Below, one piece after another: positions 1-12,560 of a DNA stretch of 64,000 nt. The position numbers and the translations under genes are program-made. This stretch comes from Stomorhina lunata. Lineage: Eukaryota > Arthropoda > Insecta > Diptera > Rhiniidae. Location: positions 80,336,363-80,400,362 of the forward strand of contig OW121743.1 of the NCBI GenBank assembly GCA_933228675.1, written 5' to 3'. Below the pieces are notes generated by a model. It was not told the origin of the DNA and did no database searches. It saw only the letters and a list, made by a program, of their open reading frames with translations. The first letter of the stretch is position 1. Each line of letters starts with the position of its first letter.

Positions 1-317
1 AACATATTTTTTACTAGATACTTGAGGAATTTTGTAAAAGATGTCAGCGCTTGATATAAAAACAAGGGTTACATAAATTGGTTTTTTAAACAAAGTAAAA
101 TTGGAAATTGTAGCTGGCATCGTTTTGAGTTACTTAAAAATATCTTTTGATAGTAGGACTTTTATAACCCCTATAATAAAAATGTAAACAATTTTATTTA
201 AAACAATTGTCTAAATTGTTCCTTATTAAAGAAATTATTTGAAATGAAGAAGCAATTTAGTACTTGAGACGTAATAAAAATTGCAGTAAATTAAAATTGT
301 TTATTCCAAAAAATAAT
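1..317. other. AT-rich non-coding sequence
   Basis: No open frame, RNA gene or clear repeat is visible in this stretch. It is A+T-rich with short A and T runs and leads into the degenerate edge of the first minisatellite array. Confidence 0.6.
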
Positions 318-2985
318 GACTATCCTCTAAAATTTTCCCTATGAATAGTGAATTTTTAAAAAATTCCCTATAAAAAATGATTATAAAAAAAATTCTGTAT
401 AAGAAGTGTTTTTTTTTTTAAATTCCATATAAAAAGTAAATTTTTGAAAAATTCCTTTGAAAGTGAATTTTTAAAAAAATTTCCTATTTTTAAAATGTTT
501 CCAAAAAAAGTAAGTTCTTTAAAAAATTACCATAAAAGTGATTTTTCAAAAATTTCTTATTTTTATAGGAACTTTTTAAAAAATTTCTTATTTTTATAGG
601 AAATTTTTAAAAAATTTCTTATTTTTATAGGAAATTTTTTAAAAATTTCTTATTTTTAGAGGAAATTTTTCAAAAATTTCTTATTTTTATATGAAATTTC
701 TCAAAAATTTCTTATTTTTACAGGAAATTTTTCAAAAATTTCTTATTCTTATAGGAAATTTTTCAAAGATTTTTTATTTTTATAGGAAATTTTTCAAAAA
801 TTTCTTATTTTTATAGGAAAATTTTAAAAAATTTCTCATTTTTATAGGAAATTTTTCAAAAATTTTTTATTTTTATAGGAAATTTTTTAAAAATTTCCTA
901 TTTTTTTAGGAAAGTTTCCAAAAATTTCTTATTTTTATAGGAAAATTTCCAAAAATTTCTTATTTTTATAGAAAATTTTTCATAAATTTCTTATTTTTAT
1001 AGGAAATTTTTCAAAAATTTCTTTTTTTAAATGAAATTTTTCAAAAATTTCTTATTTTTAAATGAAATTTTTTAATAATTTCTTATTTTTTAATGAAATT
1101 TTTCAATAATTTCTTATTTTTTAATGAAATTTTTCAATAATTTCTTACTTTTATAGGAAATTTTTCAAAAATTTTTTATTTTTATAGAAAATTTTTAAAA
1201 AATTTCATATTTTTATAGGAAATTTATAAAAAATTTCTTACTTTTATAGGAAATTTTTCAAAAATTTCTTATTTTTATAGGAAATTTTTAAAAATTTCTT
1301 ATTTTTTAATTAAATTTTTTAAAAATTTCTTATTTTAATAGGAAATTTTTTAAAAATTACTTACTTTAATAAGAAATTTTTCAAAAATTTCTTATTTCTA
1401 TAAATTTTTTTTTTTTAATTTCTTATTTTTATAGAAAATTTTCAAAAATTTCTTATTTTTATAGGAAATTTTTAAAAAAATTTCTTGTTTTCATGGGAAA
1501 TTTTTCAAAAATTTTTTTTTATATAGGAAATTTGACAAAAATTTCTAATTTTTATAGGAAATTTTTTTAAAATTCCTATCTTTATAAGAAATTTTTCAAA
1601 CATTTTTTATTTTTATAGGAAATTTTTCAAAATTTTTTTATTTTTATAGGAAATTTTTCAAAAATTTCTTATTTTTATAGAAAACTTTTCAAAAATTTAT
1701 TTTTTTATTATAGGAAATTTTTCAAAAATTTCCTAATTTTATAGGATATTTTTCAAAAATTTCCTACTTTTATAGGAAATTTTTCAAAAATTTCCTACTT
1801 TTATAGGAAAATTTTCAAAAATTTCCTACTTTTATAGGAAATTTTTCAAAAATTTCCTACTTTTATAGGAAATTTTTAAAAAATTTCCTATAAAAGTAGG
1901 AAATTTTTGAAAAATTTCCTATAACAGTAGGAAATGGGAAATTTTTGAAAAATTTCCTATAAAAGTAGGAAATTTTTCAAAAATTTCCTACTTTTATAGG
2001 AAATTTTTCAAAAATTTCCTACTTTTATAGGAAATTTTTTAAAAATTTCCTACTTTTATAGGCAATTTTTCAAAAATTTCCCATTTTATAGGAAATTTAA
2101 AAAAAAAATTTTTTTTTATGTAATTTTATAAAAATTTTTTATTTTTATAAAAAAATTTTTTAATATCTTATTTATATAGAAAAGTTTTTAAAAATTTCTT
2201 ATTTTCATAGGAAATTTTTTAGAAAATTTGTATTTTTATAGAAAATTTTTCAAATATTTGTTATTTTTTTAGAAAATTTTTAAAAAATTTCTTATTTTTA
2301 AGAATTTTTTTTTAATTTGTTATTTTTGTAGGAAATGTTTCAAACATTTCTTATTTTTATAAGAAATTTTTCAAAAATTTCTTATTGTTATGGGAAATTT
2401 TTAAAAAACTTTTTATTTTTAAGGAAATTTCTCAAAAAATTTATATTTAAAGGAATTTTTTTTTATTTTTATAGGAAATTTTTCAATTTTTTTTTATTTC
2501 ATAAAAAATGTTGAAAAAATTTTTTATTTTTATAGAAAATTTTTCAAAACCTTTTTTTTATAGGAAATTTTTAAAAAATTTCTTATGTTTAGAGGTAATT
2601 CTTCAAAAATTTCCTATTTTTGTAGTAAATGTTTAAAAAATTTCTTATTTTTATAAGAAATTTTTGAAAAATTTCTTATTTTTTAAAAAATTTTTATTTT
2701 TTTTTTTTTAATTTTTAGGAAATTTTTAAAATTGTTCATTTTTAAAGAAAATTTTCAAAAAACTTTTATTTTCAAAAGAAATTTTTCGAAAATTTCTTAT
2801 TTTTATAGGAAAATTTTCTAAAATTTGTTACTTTATTGATGAGATGTTTTAAAAAAATTTATTTTTATATTGGAAATTTTTCAAAAATTACTTATTTTGA
2901 TACGACATTTTTCAATTTTTTTTTAAATTTCTTATTTTTATAGGAAATTTTTCAAAAAAATTTTATTTTTAAAGGAAATTCCTAC
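318..2985. repeat. Minisatellite R1a, 31-bp quasi-palindromic unit, degenerate
   Basis: This is a tandem array with a period of about 31 bp. The consensus unit has two inverted arms, ATAGGAAATTTTT and AAAAATTTCYTAT, around a single central C, closed by a TTTT spacer. The start (318-540) and the end (2090-2985) are strongly diverged. The part around 1700-2080 is more regular and uses a variant with CTACTTTTATAG. At about 1885-1975 a few units are inverted (central G instead of C). The array has the look of an old satellite, with decayed edges and a younger core. No coding potential is seen; short open frames here are low-complexity by-products. Confidence 0.9.
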
Positions 2986-4250
2986 GTCCCGAAGAACAAT
3001 TTACTTTTTACAATAATACTTATTTAAAACTATTTTAATATATATTATCCCCAATTCAATTAAATAACATTTACATAACTATTCATTTCTATTTACATTT
3101 GGTATATTTTAAGAGTTTCAAATAAATGCTTTATGTTCTTGTTGTACAAGAAATACTTAAATTTATAAAAGCATTTCTAAATAGCATTAGAAACATACAC
3201 CTTTATTTATATTCATATATATATTCATATATATAATATTGGAGTATAAATATGTAAAACTATTCGTATACATATGAAGTTACATTTAATATCTGTGTGA
3301 GTTTTTGAAAAATGAATTTTAGAAAATAATAAATTTCATTTGAAAAATATTCAAATTCAAATAAAATTTTAAAATTCAGTGTTGCGTAAATAATTTGTTA
3401 ACATGATTATAAATGCATCAGAAAATTAAGGGCTATTTGGCCATGCATGAGGCCAATAGAGAAAGAGAGACAGAGACAGACATATGCATACATATGGGCA
3501 TGAATTATAAATGTAAATGTATCTATGAATATATTAGTGAGTGTTAAGTATATAAGTATTTATCATAGATTCAAAAATTGTCTGAGGGGGTTATGTCTAA
3601 AGCACGAGAAGTGGTAAAGTGAGCTAATGTTTCAAAAGCTAAAAAGAATAAAGTTTAAGGTTTAAGATATTCAATTAAAGAGTCCGATATTTAATTGGAA
3701 CTAGTGAAATGTTAAACATTTTGGTTCGTTAAAAAATCTGTGAACCCCTAATAATTAAATTTGAACACTTCTATCAATATTGAATTATAATTGGCTGAAT
3801 GTGCTAGTGTTTATAATTCTGTGGGAATAAGCAATAACAGACTATGTCGAAAATAAATAAGTCTTAATGATATTGTTTTATTTTTGTGTAAATACAGGGC
3901 CTTCCTTTTGCATAGTCTATGGCTATAAACCAAACTCATTTATTTTTTAAACCGACTTAAGATGCTTTTGGTTGTAACCACAGATTTTACATATTGCTTA
4001 ACATTAGTTCATGCCAGCAGCTTTGAAATAACAAAACAAAAATATAAATGGAAAATAACATAATTTTTAAGTGCCGAAAAGTTTTAAGCCATAAACAATG
4101 TTTGAAGGCAAATCCATGTAATTTGGTTAAAAAAAAAAGAGAAAAAGTATTAATGTTGTCCACATACATACAAAATCACTTAAAATATAAAAAATACATA
4201 AGAAAGAAGTCCTTCAATTATTCATTTTTAACTTCAATTTTACAAAAATT
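2986..4250. other. AT-rich spacer with simple-sequence patches
   Basis: No supported gene. It contains an alternating ATATAT/ATTCAT patch near 3203-3240 and a GAGAGACAGAGACAGACA-like patch near 3461-3482. The short open frames at 3987-4302 overlap on opposite strands, show no recognisable motif, and are treated as chance. Confidence 0.55.
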
Positions 4251-5012
4251 CATTTTTTTTATAAGGAATTTGTTTACTATTTTTTTCATAGAACATTTTT
4301 AAAATATTTCTTATTTTCATGGAAAATTTTTTATTTTTTTTATTTTTATACGAAATTTTTTTAAAAATGTCTTATTTTTATAGGATATTTCTTCAAAATT
4401 TATTCCTTTTATAGAAAATTTTTCAAAAACTTCTTATTTTTATACAAAATTTTTATACAATTTTATAGGAAATTCTTCAAAATTTTTTTATTTTTATAGG
4501 AAATTTTCAAAAATTTTCTATTTTTATAGGAAATTTTCAAAAATTTTCTATTTTTAAAGGAAATTTTTCGAAAACTTTCTATTTTTATAGGAAATTTTTC
4601 CAAAATTTTCTATTTTTATAAGAAAATTTTGAAAAATTTTATAAGAAATTTCTATAGGAAATTTTTTAAAAATTTATTCGCTTTATACAATATTCTCTAA
4701 AAATTTATTTTTTTCGACAAAATTTTCAAAAACTTCTTATTTTTATAATTTTTTTTATTTTTATCGGAAATTTTTCAATAATTTCGTATTTTTATAGGAA
4801 AATTTTTAATTTTTTTTCTAATTTTTATTGGAAATTTTTTAAAAATTTCTATTTTTTAGGAACTTTTTCAAAAATTTCTTATTTAAATAAGAAATTTCTC
4901 AAAACTTTTTTATTTTTATAGAAAATTTTTCAAAAATTTCCTATTTTTATAGGAAATTTTTGAAAAATATTATATTTTTATGGGAAATTCTTCAAAAATT
5001 TCCTATTTTTAT
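4251..5012. repeat. Minisatellite R1b, degenerate forward block
   Basis: Diverged 31-bp R1 units lie in the same orientation as R1a (central C, TTTT spacer). Copies become more regular toward 4900-5012, next to the inverted block. Confidence 0.85.
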
Positions 5013-5752
5013 ATTTTTGAAAAATTTCCTATAAAAATAGGAAATTTTTGAAAAATTTCCTATAAAAATAGGAAATTTTTGAAAAATTTCCTATAAAAAT
5101 AGGAAATTTTTGAAAAATTTCCTATAAAAATAGGAAATTTTTGAAAAATTTCCTATAAAAATAGGAAATTTTTGAAAAATTTCCTATAAAAATAGGAAAT
5201 TTTTGAAAAATTTCCTATAAAAATAGGAAATTTTTGAAAAATTTCCTATAAAAATAGGAAATTTTTGAAAAATTTCCTATAAAAATAGGAAATTTTTGAA
5301 AAATTTCCTATAAAAATAGGAAATTTTTGAAAAATTTCCTATAAAAATAGGAAATTTTTGAAAAATTTCCTATAAAAATAGGAAATTTTTGAAAAATTTC
5401 CTATAAAAATAGGAAATTTTTGAAAAATTTCCTATAAAAAAAGGAAATTTTTGAAAAATTTTCTATAAAGATAAGAAATTTTTGAAAAATTTCTTATAAA
5501 AATAAGAAATTTTTGAAAAATTTCCTATAAAAATAAGAAATTTTTGAAAAATTTTCTATAAAAACAAGAAATTTTTGAAAAATTTTCTATAAAAATAAGA
5601 AATTTTTAAAAAAATTTTCTATAAAAATAAGAAATTTTTGAAAAATTTCCTATAAAAATAGGTACTTTTTGAAAAATTTCCTATAAAAATGGGAAATTTT
5701 TGAAAAATTTCCTATTAAAATAGGAAAATTTTTGAAAAATTTATTATAAAAA
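5013..5752. repeat. Minisatellite R1c, inverted block
   Basis: The same 31-bp R1 unit is present but in reverse-complement orientation: the central base is G and the spacer reads AAAA. Units from about 5022 to 5430 are virtually identical; later ones drift. Orientation switches abruptly near 5010-5014 and again near 5752, so this is a discrete inverted segment of about 740 bp inside a longer array. Confidence 0.92.
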
Positions 5753-6945
5753 TATTTTTATAGGAAATTTTTCAAAAACTTTCTATTTTTAAAGAAATTT
5801 TTCAAAAATTTCCTATTTTTATAGGAAATTTTTCAAAAATTTCCTATTTTTATAGGAAATTTTTCAAAAATTTCCTATTTTTATAGGAAATTTTTCAAAA
5901 ATTTCCTATTTTTATAGGAAATTTTTCAAAAATTTCCTATTTTTATAGGAAATTTTTCAAAAATTTCCTATTTTTATAGGAAATTTTTCAAAAATTTCCT
6001 ATTTTTATAGGAAATTTTTCAAAAATTTCCTATTTTTATAGGAAATTTTTCAAAAATTTCCTATTTTTATAGGAAATTTTTCAAAAATTTCCTATTTTTA
6101 TAGGAAATTTTTCAAAAATTTCCTATTTTTATAGGAAATTTTTCAAAAATTTCCTATTTTTATAGGAAATTTTTCAAAAATTTCCTATTTTTATAGGAAA
6201 TTTTTCAAAATTTTCCTATTTTTATAGGAAATTTTTCAAAATTTTCCTATTTTTATAGGAAATTTTTCAAAATTTTCCTATTTTTATAGGAAATTTTTCA
6301 AAATTTTCCTATTTTTATAGGAAATTTTTCAAAATTTTCCTATTTTTATAGGAAATTTTTCAAAATTTTCCTATTTTTATAGGAAATTTTTCAAAAATTT
6401 CCTATTTTTATAGAAAATTTTTCAAAAATTTCCTATTTTTATAGGAAATTTTTCAAAAATTTCCTATTTTTATAGGAAATTTTTCAAAAATTTCCTATTT
6501 TTATAGGAAATTTTTCAAAAATTTCCTATTTTTATAGGAAATTTTTCAAAAATTTCCTATTTTTATAGGAAATTTTTCAAAAATTTCCTATTTTTATAGG
6601 AAATTTTTCAAAAATTTCCTATTTTTATAGGAAATTTTTCAAAAATTTCCTATTTTTATAGGAAATTTTTCAAAAATTTCCTATTTTTATAGGAAATTTT
6701 TCAAAAATTTCCTATTTTTATAGGAAATTTTTCAAAAATTTCCTATTTTTATAGGAAATTTTTCAAACATTTCCTATTTTTATAGGAAATTTTTCAAAAT
6801 TTTTCTATTTTTACAGGAAAATTTTCAAAAATTTCCTATTTTTACAGGAAATTTTTCAAAAATTTCCTATTTTTACAGGAAATTTTTCAAAAATTTCCTA
6901 TTTTTATAGGAAATTTTTTAAAAATTTCCTATTTTTAAAGAAATT
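5753..6945. repeat. Minisatellite R1d, homogeneous forward block
   Basis: There are about 38 near-identical 31-bp R1 units in forward orientation (central C). A run of six adjacent units at about 6206-6372 shares one variant (CAAAATTTTCC in place of CAAAAATTTCC), which points to recent local amplification. Together with the preceding inverted block it forms a head-to-head structure that could pair over several hundred bases. Confidence 0.93.
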
Positions 6946-7940
6946 TTTTAAAATTTGTTTTAAAAATAGGAAATTTATTTTTAAAAGAAATTTTTCAAAA
7001 ATTTCCTATTTTAAAAAATTTCATATTTTTGTGGGAAATTTTTCGAAAAATTCTTATTTTTTTCTTATTTTTATCAAAAAATTCTTATTTTTGTTGAAAA
7101 ATTTTCAAACATTTCTTATTTTTATAAGAAAATTTTCAAAAATTTCTTGTTTTTATAGGAAATTTTTTAAAAATTTCTTATTTTTATATAAAATTTTTCA
7201 AAGATTTCTTATTTAATAAGAAATTTTTCAAAAATTCTTATCTTCATAGGAATTTTTTCAAAAGTTTCTTAATTTTATAGGAAATTTTTAAAAAATTTGT
7301 AATTTTTATAATAAATTTTTTATTTTATAGAAAAATTTTCAAAGATCTTTTTTAAAAGAAGTTTTTTAAAAATTTCTTATTTTTATAGGAATTTTTTCAA
7401 AAATTTCTTACATTTAAAGGAAGTTTTTCAAAAGTTTGTTATTTTTATAACAATTTCTTCTAAAATTTCTTATTTTTATAGAAAATCTTATAGTAAATTT
7501 TTCAAAAATTTCTTATTTTTATAAGAAATTTTTCAAAAAATTCTTATTTTTATAGGAAATTTTTCAAAAATTTCATATTTTTATAGCAAAATTTTCAAAA
7601 GATTCATATTTTTATTGGAAATTTTTCAAAAATTTCTTATTTTTAAAGGAAATTTTTGAACTTTTATAGGAAAATCGTCAAATATTTGTTATTTTTATAG
7701 GAAATTTTTCGAAAATTTCTTATTTTTATATGAAATTTTTGAAAAATTTCTTATTTTTATAGAAAATTTTTAAAAAAATTCTTACGTTTATAAGAAATTT
7801 TTCAATTTTTTTTTATAAAAATTATTCAAAAAATTCTTCTTTTTATAGGAAATTTTTTAAAAATTTCTTTTTTTTTAGAAAAAAAAAAAAATTTTTTAAC
7901 AAATTTGAAAAATATCCTTTTTTTATAGGAATTTTTTTTA
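6946..7940. repeat. Minisatellite R1e, degenerate forward block
   Basis: The R1 array continues with heavy substitution and indels, then fades into unique AT-rich DNA. The 61-codon open frame at 7031 is a phenylalanine/isoleucine-rich translation of the repeat and is not a gene. Confidence 0.85.
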
Positions 7941-9384
7941 AAACTTAAAAATTTATTTTGTGAATTTTATTTAATTACAATTTAAAAATTTGTGGTTTTT
8001 AAACCTAATTTCTATCACTCAAGTAAATGTTGGCAATGATCAAAAACTTTTATTTAAACAATTTTAATTTGCAAAAACTATTTGCAAATTTAAAGCACTT
8101 TGACTTTTACAAAAACTTTCGGTTGCAAAAAATTCCTGACCTCATAAAAGCAAACAAAATGAAAACCACTTTAATTGGGTGAAATAGGGAATGAGTAGGA
8201 AATGGAAGTAGAGGTGAATCTATTAAAACATTACAAACCTAATGAGCGACCAACAATAGAAAAATCCAATATTAGAAACCACATAAAAGGAGATTGCACT
8301 TAACGTGCAAATGTTGCAATTGAATTTGATTTGCAAAATATAATGAAAGAAAAAAAAGGATATATTTGTAATAGGAAAAATATGTGATGGAAAAAGGAGT
8401 GATAAAGGGGAGGATAGAAGGTGTAAAAAGGTACTTAACTTGAATCAAAAGGAAGTCTATTTAAAGATCTCTATCAATTCTTTATCGTTTGAATCATAAT
8501 TAATTCAAATTTTATTCATCATGAGTTTATTTAAGTCACATTCATTGTTATTGCCCTTGTATGTAATTGAGGACTGTAGAGAAAATTTTTAAATTTATTC
8601 ATAAAAATGTTTTCTGTGACAAAAACTTAAATTGCGGCTACTAAATGAATAATCATGATTTTAAATGACAAAAAATATTTACACAACATTTCATTTAAGT
8701 AATTGAAGCGTTAAATTTCATCTTATTTTATTATCTCCCATTCCTTTCAGACAAAACTACGTACAGATGGACCAACAGACAGACGCACCGTGACTGCATG
8801 AATAAGTTCTCAAAAAAGCGAATTATCAGGCATTAAAAAATATTTGTATAAAAAGCGAATAAAAATATTTTCACCCCAGGCAAGTTACATTTATTCGTTT
8901 ATTCCTCTTCATCTCCATTTCATTAAAAAAATAAAGGAAATATATAATAAAACAGGGAATTTTTCCTTGGTTTGTCTTACAAATAATTTATGACAAACTA
9001 AATGAGTGGAGCAAAAAAAAAACACAAGGAGTGGTAAAATGAAATAAGAAGAAAAAAGGAACCGGAAATATGAAATTTTAAAACCCATTTTCCAATTAAT
9101 TAAGTAACAATATATTTACAAAAATCATGAAAATTCTATGGCAAGAGAATCTGCTTTAAAACAAGCAATAAAAACCATACAAAAACGTGCTGATATTACA
9201 AAATTACTTCTTAAAACACCCAAAAGTGTTCTCGTATTGCTCACTCCTATTATTTACAAATATTTTAAAAATCCTTTTCCTGTCCTTTCCAGAAACCCAT
9301 TATTGTAACTTTAACTATCACTAGTATTTCAAGCAGTTACACTGTGATGTAAAAGTTAATAAAGAAATAATTTTCTGTAAAAAA
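7941..9384. other. AT-rich spacer, no gene seen
   Basis: No open frame of note. A fragment with ACAGACAGAC near 8770-8785 resembles the 'gacggacgg' segment seen near the 3' ends of dispersed repeats A and B, so a transposon remnant is possible. Confidence 0.5.
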
Positions 9385-10523
9385 AACCTTATCCGGATAA
9401 AGTTTTCTATAAGAAACCCTTATCCGGATAAAGTTTTCTATAAGAAAACCTTATCCGGATAAAGTTTTCTATAAGAAAACCTTATCCGGATAAAGCCTTC
9501 TATAAGAAAACCTTATCCGGATAAAGTTTTCTATAAGAAAACCATATCCGGATAAAGTTTTCTATCAGAAAACCATATCCGGATAAAGTTTTTAATAAGA
9601 AAACCATATCCGGATAAAGTCTTCTATAAGAAAACCATATCCGGATAAAGTTTTCTATAAGAAAACCATATCCGGATAAAGTTTTCCATAAGAAAACCAT
9701 ATCCGGATAAAGTTTTTAATAAGAAAACCATATCCGGATAAAGTCTTCTATAAGAAAACCATATCCGGATAAAGTTTTCTATAAGAAAACCATATCCGGA
9801 TAAAGTTTTCCATAAGAAAACAATATCCGAATAAAGTTTTCTATAAGAAAACCATATCCGGACAAAGTTTTCTAAAAGAAAAAAATATCCGGACAAAGCT
9901 TTCTATAAGAAAACCATATCCGCATAAAGTTTTCTATAAGAAAACCATATCCGGATAAAGTTTTCTATAAGAAAACCATATCCAGATAAAGCTTTCTATA
10001 AGAAAACCATATCCGGATAAAGTTTTCTATAAGAAAACCATATCCAGATAAAGCTTTCTATAGGAAAACCATATCCGGATAATGCTTTCTTTAAGAAAAC
10101 CATATCCGGATAAAGTTTTCTAAAAGAAAACCATATCCGGATAAAGTTTTCTATAAGAAAACCATATCCAGATAAAGTTTTCTATAAGAAAACCTTATGC
10201 GGATATAGTTTTTTATAAGAAAACCGTATCCGGATAAAGTTTTCTATAAGAAAACAGGATAGAGTTTTCTGATAGAAAACTTTATCCAGATGAAATTTTA
10301 AGGTTTTCTTATGGAAAACTTTATCCGGATAAGGTTTTCTTATAGAAAACTTTATCCGGATAAGGTTTTCTTATAGAAAACTTTATCCGGATAAGGTTTT
10401 CTTATAGAAAACTTTATCCGGATAAGGTTTTCTTATAGAAAACTTTATCCGGATAAGATTTTCGTATAGGAAAATTTACCCGGATAAGATTTTCTTATAA
10501 AAAACTTTATCCGGATATGAGAA
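9385..10523. repeat. Minisatellite R2, 31-bp unit with TTATCCGGATAA core, head-to-head
   Basis: This is a 31-bp tandem array whose unit centres on the perfect palindrome TTATCCGGATAA, flanked by GAAAAC and GTTTTC, so the whole unit is nearly self-complementary. Units run in one direction to about 10262. After a disrupted stretch (10263-10310) they run in the opposite direction to 10523. Reverse-strand open frames across 9500-9896 translate as repeated 'SYRKLYPD'-like peptides because 31 bp steps through all three frames; this is not evidence for a protein. Confidence 0.94.
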
Positions 10524-11235
10524 AACTTCTTCCGCATAAACTATTTTGTATGAAGACTTCATTTGGATAAAATATATTTTTTGTATTATAAAAATCTGTA
10601 TCCCTATTCACATTATTTTTGCAGCACAGTGTCATTAATTTTAATTTGTGATATTTCCCTGGCATTTTCATAAAATAAAAACTTTTGCCCTCAAAAATTG
10701 TTTTTATCAGTAGCAAAGGAGTTGGCCAAGACACTCCTTGGTATCCATTACTGATATTACTGATGGTGACGCTGATGATGCTGCCGCTGCAATTGATGAT
10801 GATTGCGAGACTTTTAAATGCAATTTTTGTTAATTAGTTTCGTAGAAGGCGTTGGTTTGCAAACAATAGGAAAAGGAGAAAAAAATAATAACGAATGAGA
10901 AATGCCTTTACGGCATTTGTTTTGGTGTTGACGCTAATGATGATGACACAAACAAATGACTATTTTCCGTTTCCCAAGTGAAGCTGTGCCGGGGTTGTTC
11001 AAGGAGAACAGACAAATAATTTAAAAGTTTTGATTGGTATTTTAAAACATTTATGCATATTTGGGCTTTTCGTAACTGAAAAAATACTTTTATACCAAGA
11101 CGAGTAATCACATCAGTTGCAATGTACTTTTGGTAGCATTTGTATAATTTTTGAGGGTGGAGGTTATATGAAAGCTATGGGCAAATATAAACCAATCCTA
11201 TAATATTAAATACTGATTTTATTAGTCATACGAGA
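10524..11235. other. Spacer with GAT/GCT trinucleotide-rich patch
   Basis: No convincing gene. A low-complexity GATGATGCTG-type patch lies at about 10752-10805. The short reverse-strand frames at 10507-11111 have no recognisable domain. Confidence 0.5.
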
Positions 11236-11545
11236 AGCCAATTCGCCGAATTCGATATCGATCGAGATGTAAGATATTTCAGATGCATTTGTTTAGCATA
11301 CGTTTAGGATAATCCTAATAATATATAACACAAGCTTCACTACATTGTAGCCTTTTTGTCAACATTTCTCTGATAGTGAAAGACATTTATTTAAACTAAA
11401 TGTTTTGACAAACAAAAGGTTGTGATAAGATTTTATTAAAATTCTTGCATAATAAATAATTTTTAAAATCCCTAAGGTATGTTATGCAATATTTGCTTTA
11501 AAGTCTGAATTTTCTATCGATATCGAATGCGACGAATCCTTCGGA
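11236..11545. mobile_element. Short inverted-repeat (MITE-like) element, about 300 bp
   Basis: An imperfect inverted repeat bounds this stretch. The left arm near 11240-11268 contains ATTCGATATCGAT, and the right arm near 11514-11541 contains ATCGATATCGAAT in inverted position. Adjacent internal sequence is also weakly self-complementary ('gcatacgtttaggataatcc' against the right arm). There is no coding capacity. Exact ends and target duplication could not be fixed, so the class is unknown. Confidence 0.5.
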
Positions 11546-11960
11546 TACCTGACTTGGAATCCCATTCTCAACAGAATTTGAAAAAAAAAAAACTGGCACA
11601 AGTATATTAATTAATTTAAGAAAGAGTTATACTAATTTTAGTGGAGATCCCTTGACTCCTTAAAGTACCTGCCTTCATTATTTTTGTTCTCTATGCATAA
11701 TCCGGAATTCTCAACAAAATTTTATAAAATTTGGCTCATGTATATTAGATTATCCAGCCATACTAATTTTAGTTGAAATCCGTCTACTCCTTGGGGTACC
11801 TGCTTTGGACCCCCATTTTTCACTAATTTTTCTTCTCAATATATAAGCCGTAATTCTCAACAGAATTTGATGGGCATGCGTCTATTAATTGACGTAAAAA
11901 AGAGCTCTACTAATTTTGGTTAAAATCCGACTATTCCTAGGGGTACCTGCCTTGGACTAA
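11535..11960 (-). repeat. Dispersed repeat D, copy 1: tail of tandem units of about 120-150 bp
   Basis: Several degenerate copies carry the landmarks 'GGTACCTGCCTTGGA', 'CTCAACAGAATTTG' and 'TACTAATTTTAGT'. The GGTACC-type landmark recurs near 11543, 11665, 11796 and 11943, so the spacing is roughly 120-150 bp. The same units occur in reverse orientation at 56684-57061. The strand is assigned relative to copy 2. Confidence 0.8.
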
Positions 11961-12560
11961 CACTTAAATGAAATTTGATTAAAAATTTACCCCTAAATGA
12001 CTGCAACACTTTTTGCTTAAATTATGCGTAACATGACTTTTTTCAGAAAATTTGTAACTTTGTTCTATCATCGGTAAGTTTCGTTGAATTCGTTTCGCTC
12101 GATCTAAAGAAGAAACTTTCGCCTTTCACCTGATTATTATGGGTGTACCGAGCAAAACCGAGCAACTTAGTTTTTGTCCAAAGAAAAACGGAAACGCTGA
12201 ATTTTGTAAAGCTTTTTTGATTTTCTCATATCTCCTGAACTATATACAAGATTAGGTTATTTTCTTCTGGAGACTAAAACCAAGGTCCTGACCTTAATTA
12301 AATCGACATCAGGATTAAAGCTATAAAACTATATTCAATGCATGAGCTAATGAGTTTGATGAAAAATTTCATCACTTTTCGTTTAAGAACATTAAGAAGC
12401 ACATTTCAATACCTATTTTATAACACATTATATAACTTTTTCTTCAAAACAACTATTGATCCTTAATATCTAGAAACTTCTATATAGAACTCCATCATTA
12501 GATCTTTTAAAAGCAGTCAAAAAATGGTTTTTTTTCGGCAGGAATGCTTTAGTGCACAGA
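11961..12560 (-). mobile_element. Dispersed repeat D, copy 1: body
   Basis: About 600 bp is the reverse complement of 54163-54753, with shared landmarks such as 'GACTGCAACACTTTTTGC', 'CATGAGCTAATGAGTTTGAT' and 'TTTCATCACTTTTCGTTT'. It is adjacent to the tandem tail in both places, so tail plus body is one repeat family. No coding capacity is seen; it is probably a non-autonomous transposon of unknown class. Confidence 0.8.

Noticed and set aside
9500..9896. Reverse-strand frames with repeated SYRKLYPD-like peptides
   Set aside because: A 31-bp unit read three times gives a 31-residue peptide period. The frames are limited to the array and are disrupted by each indel.
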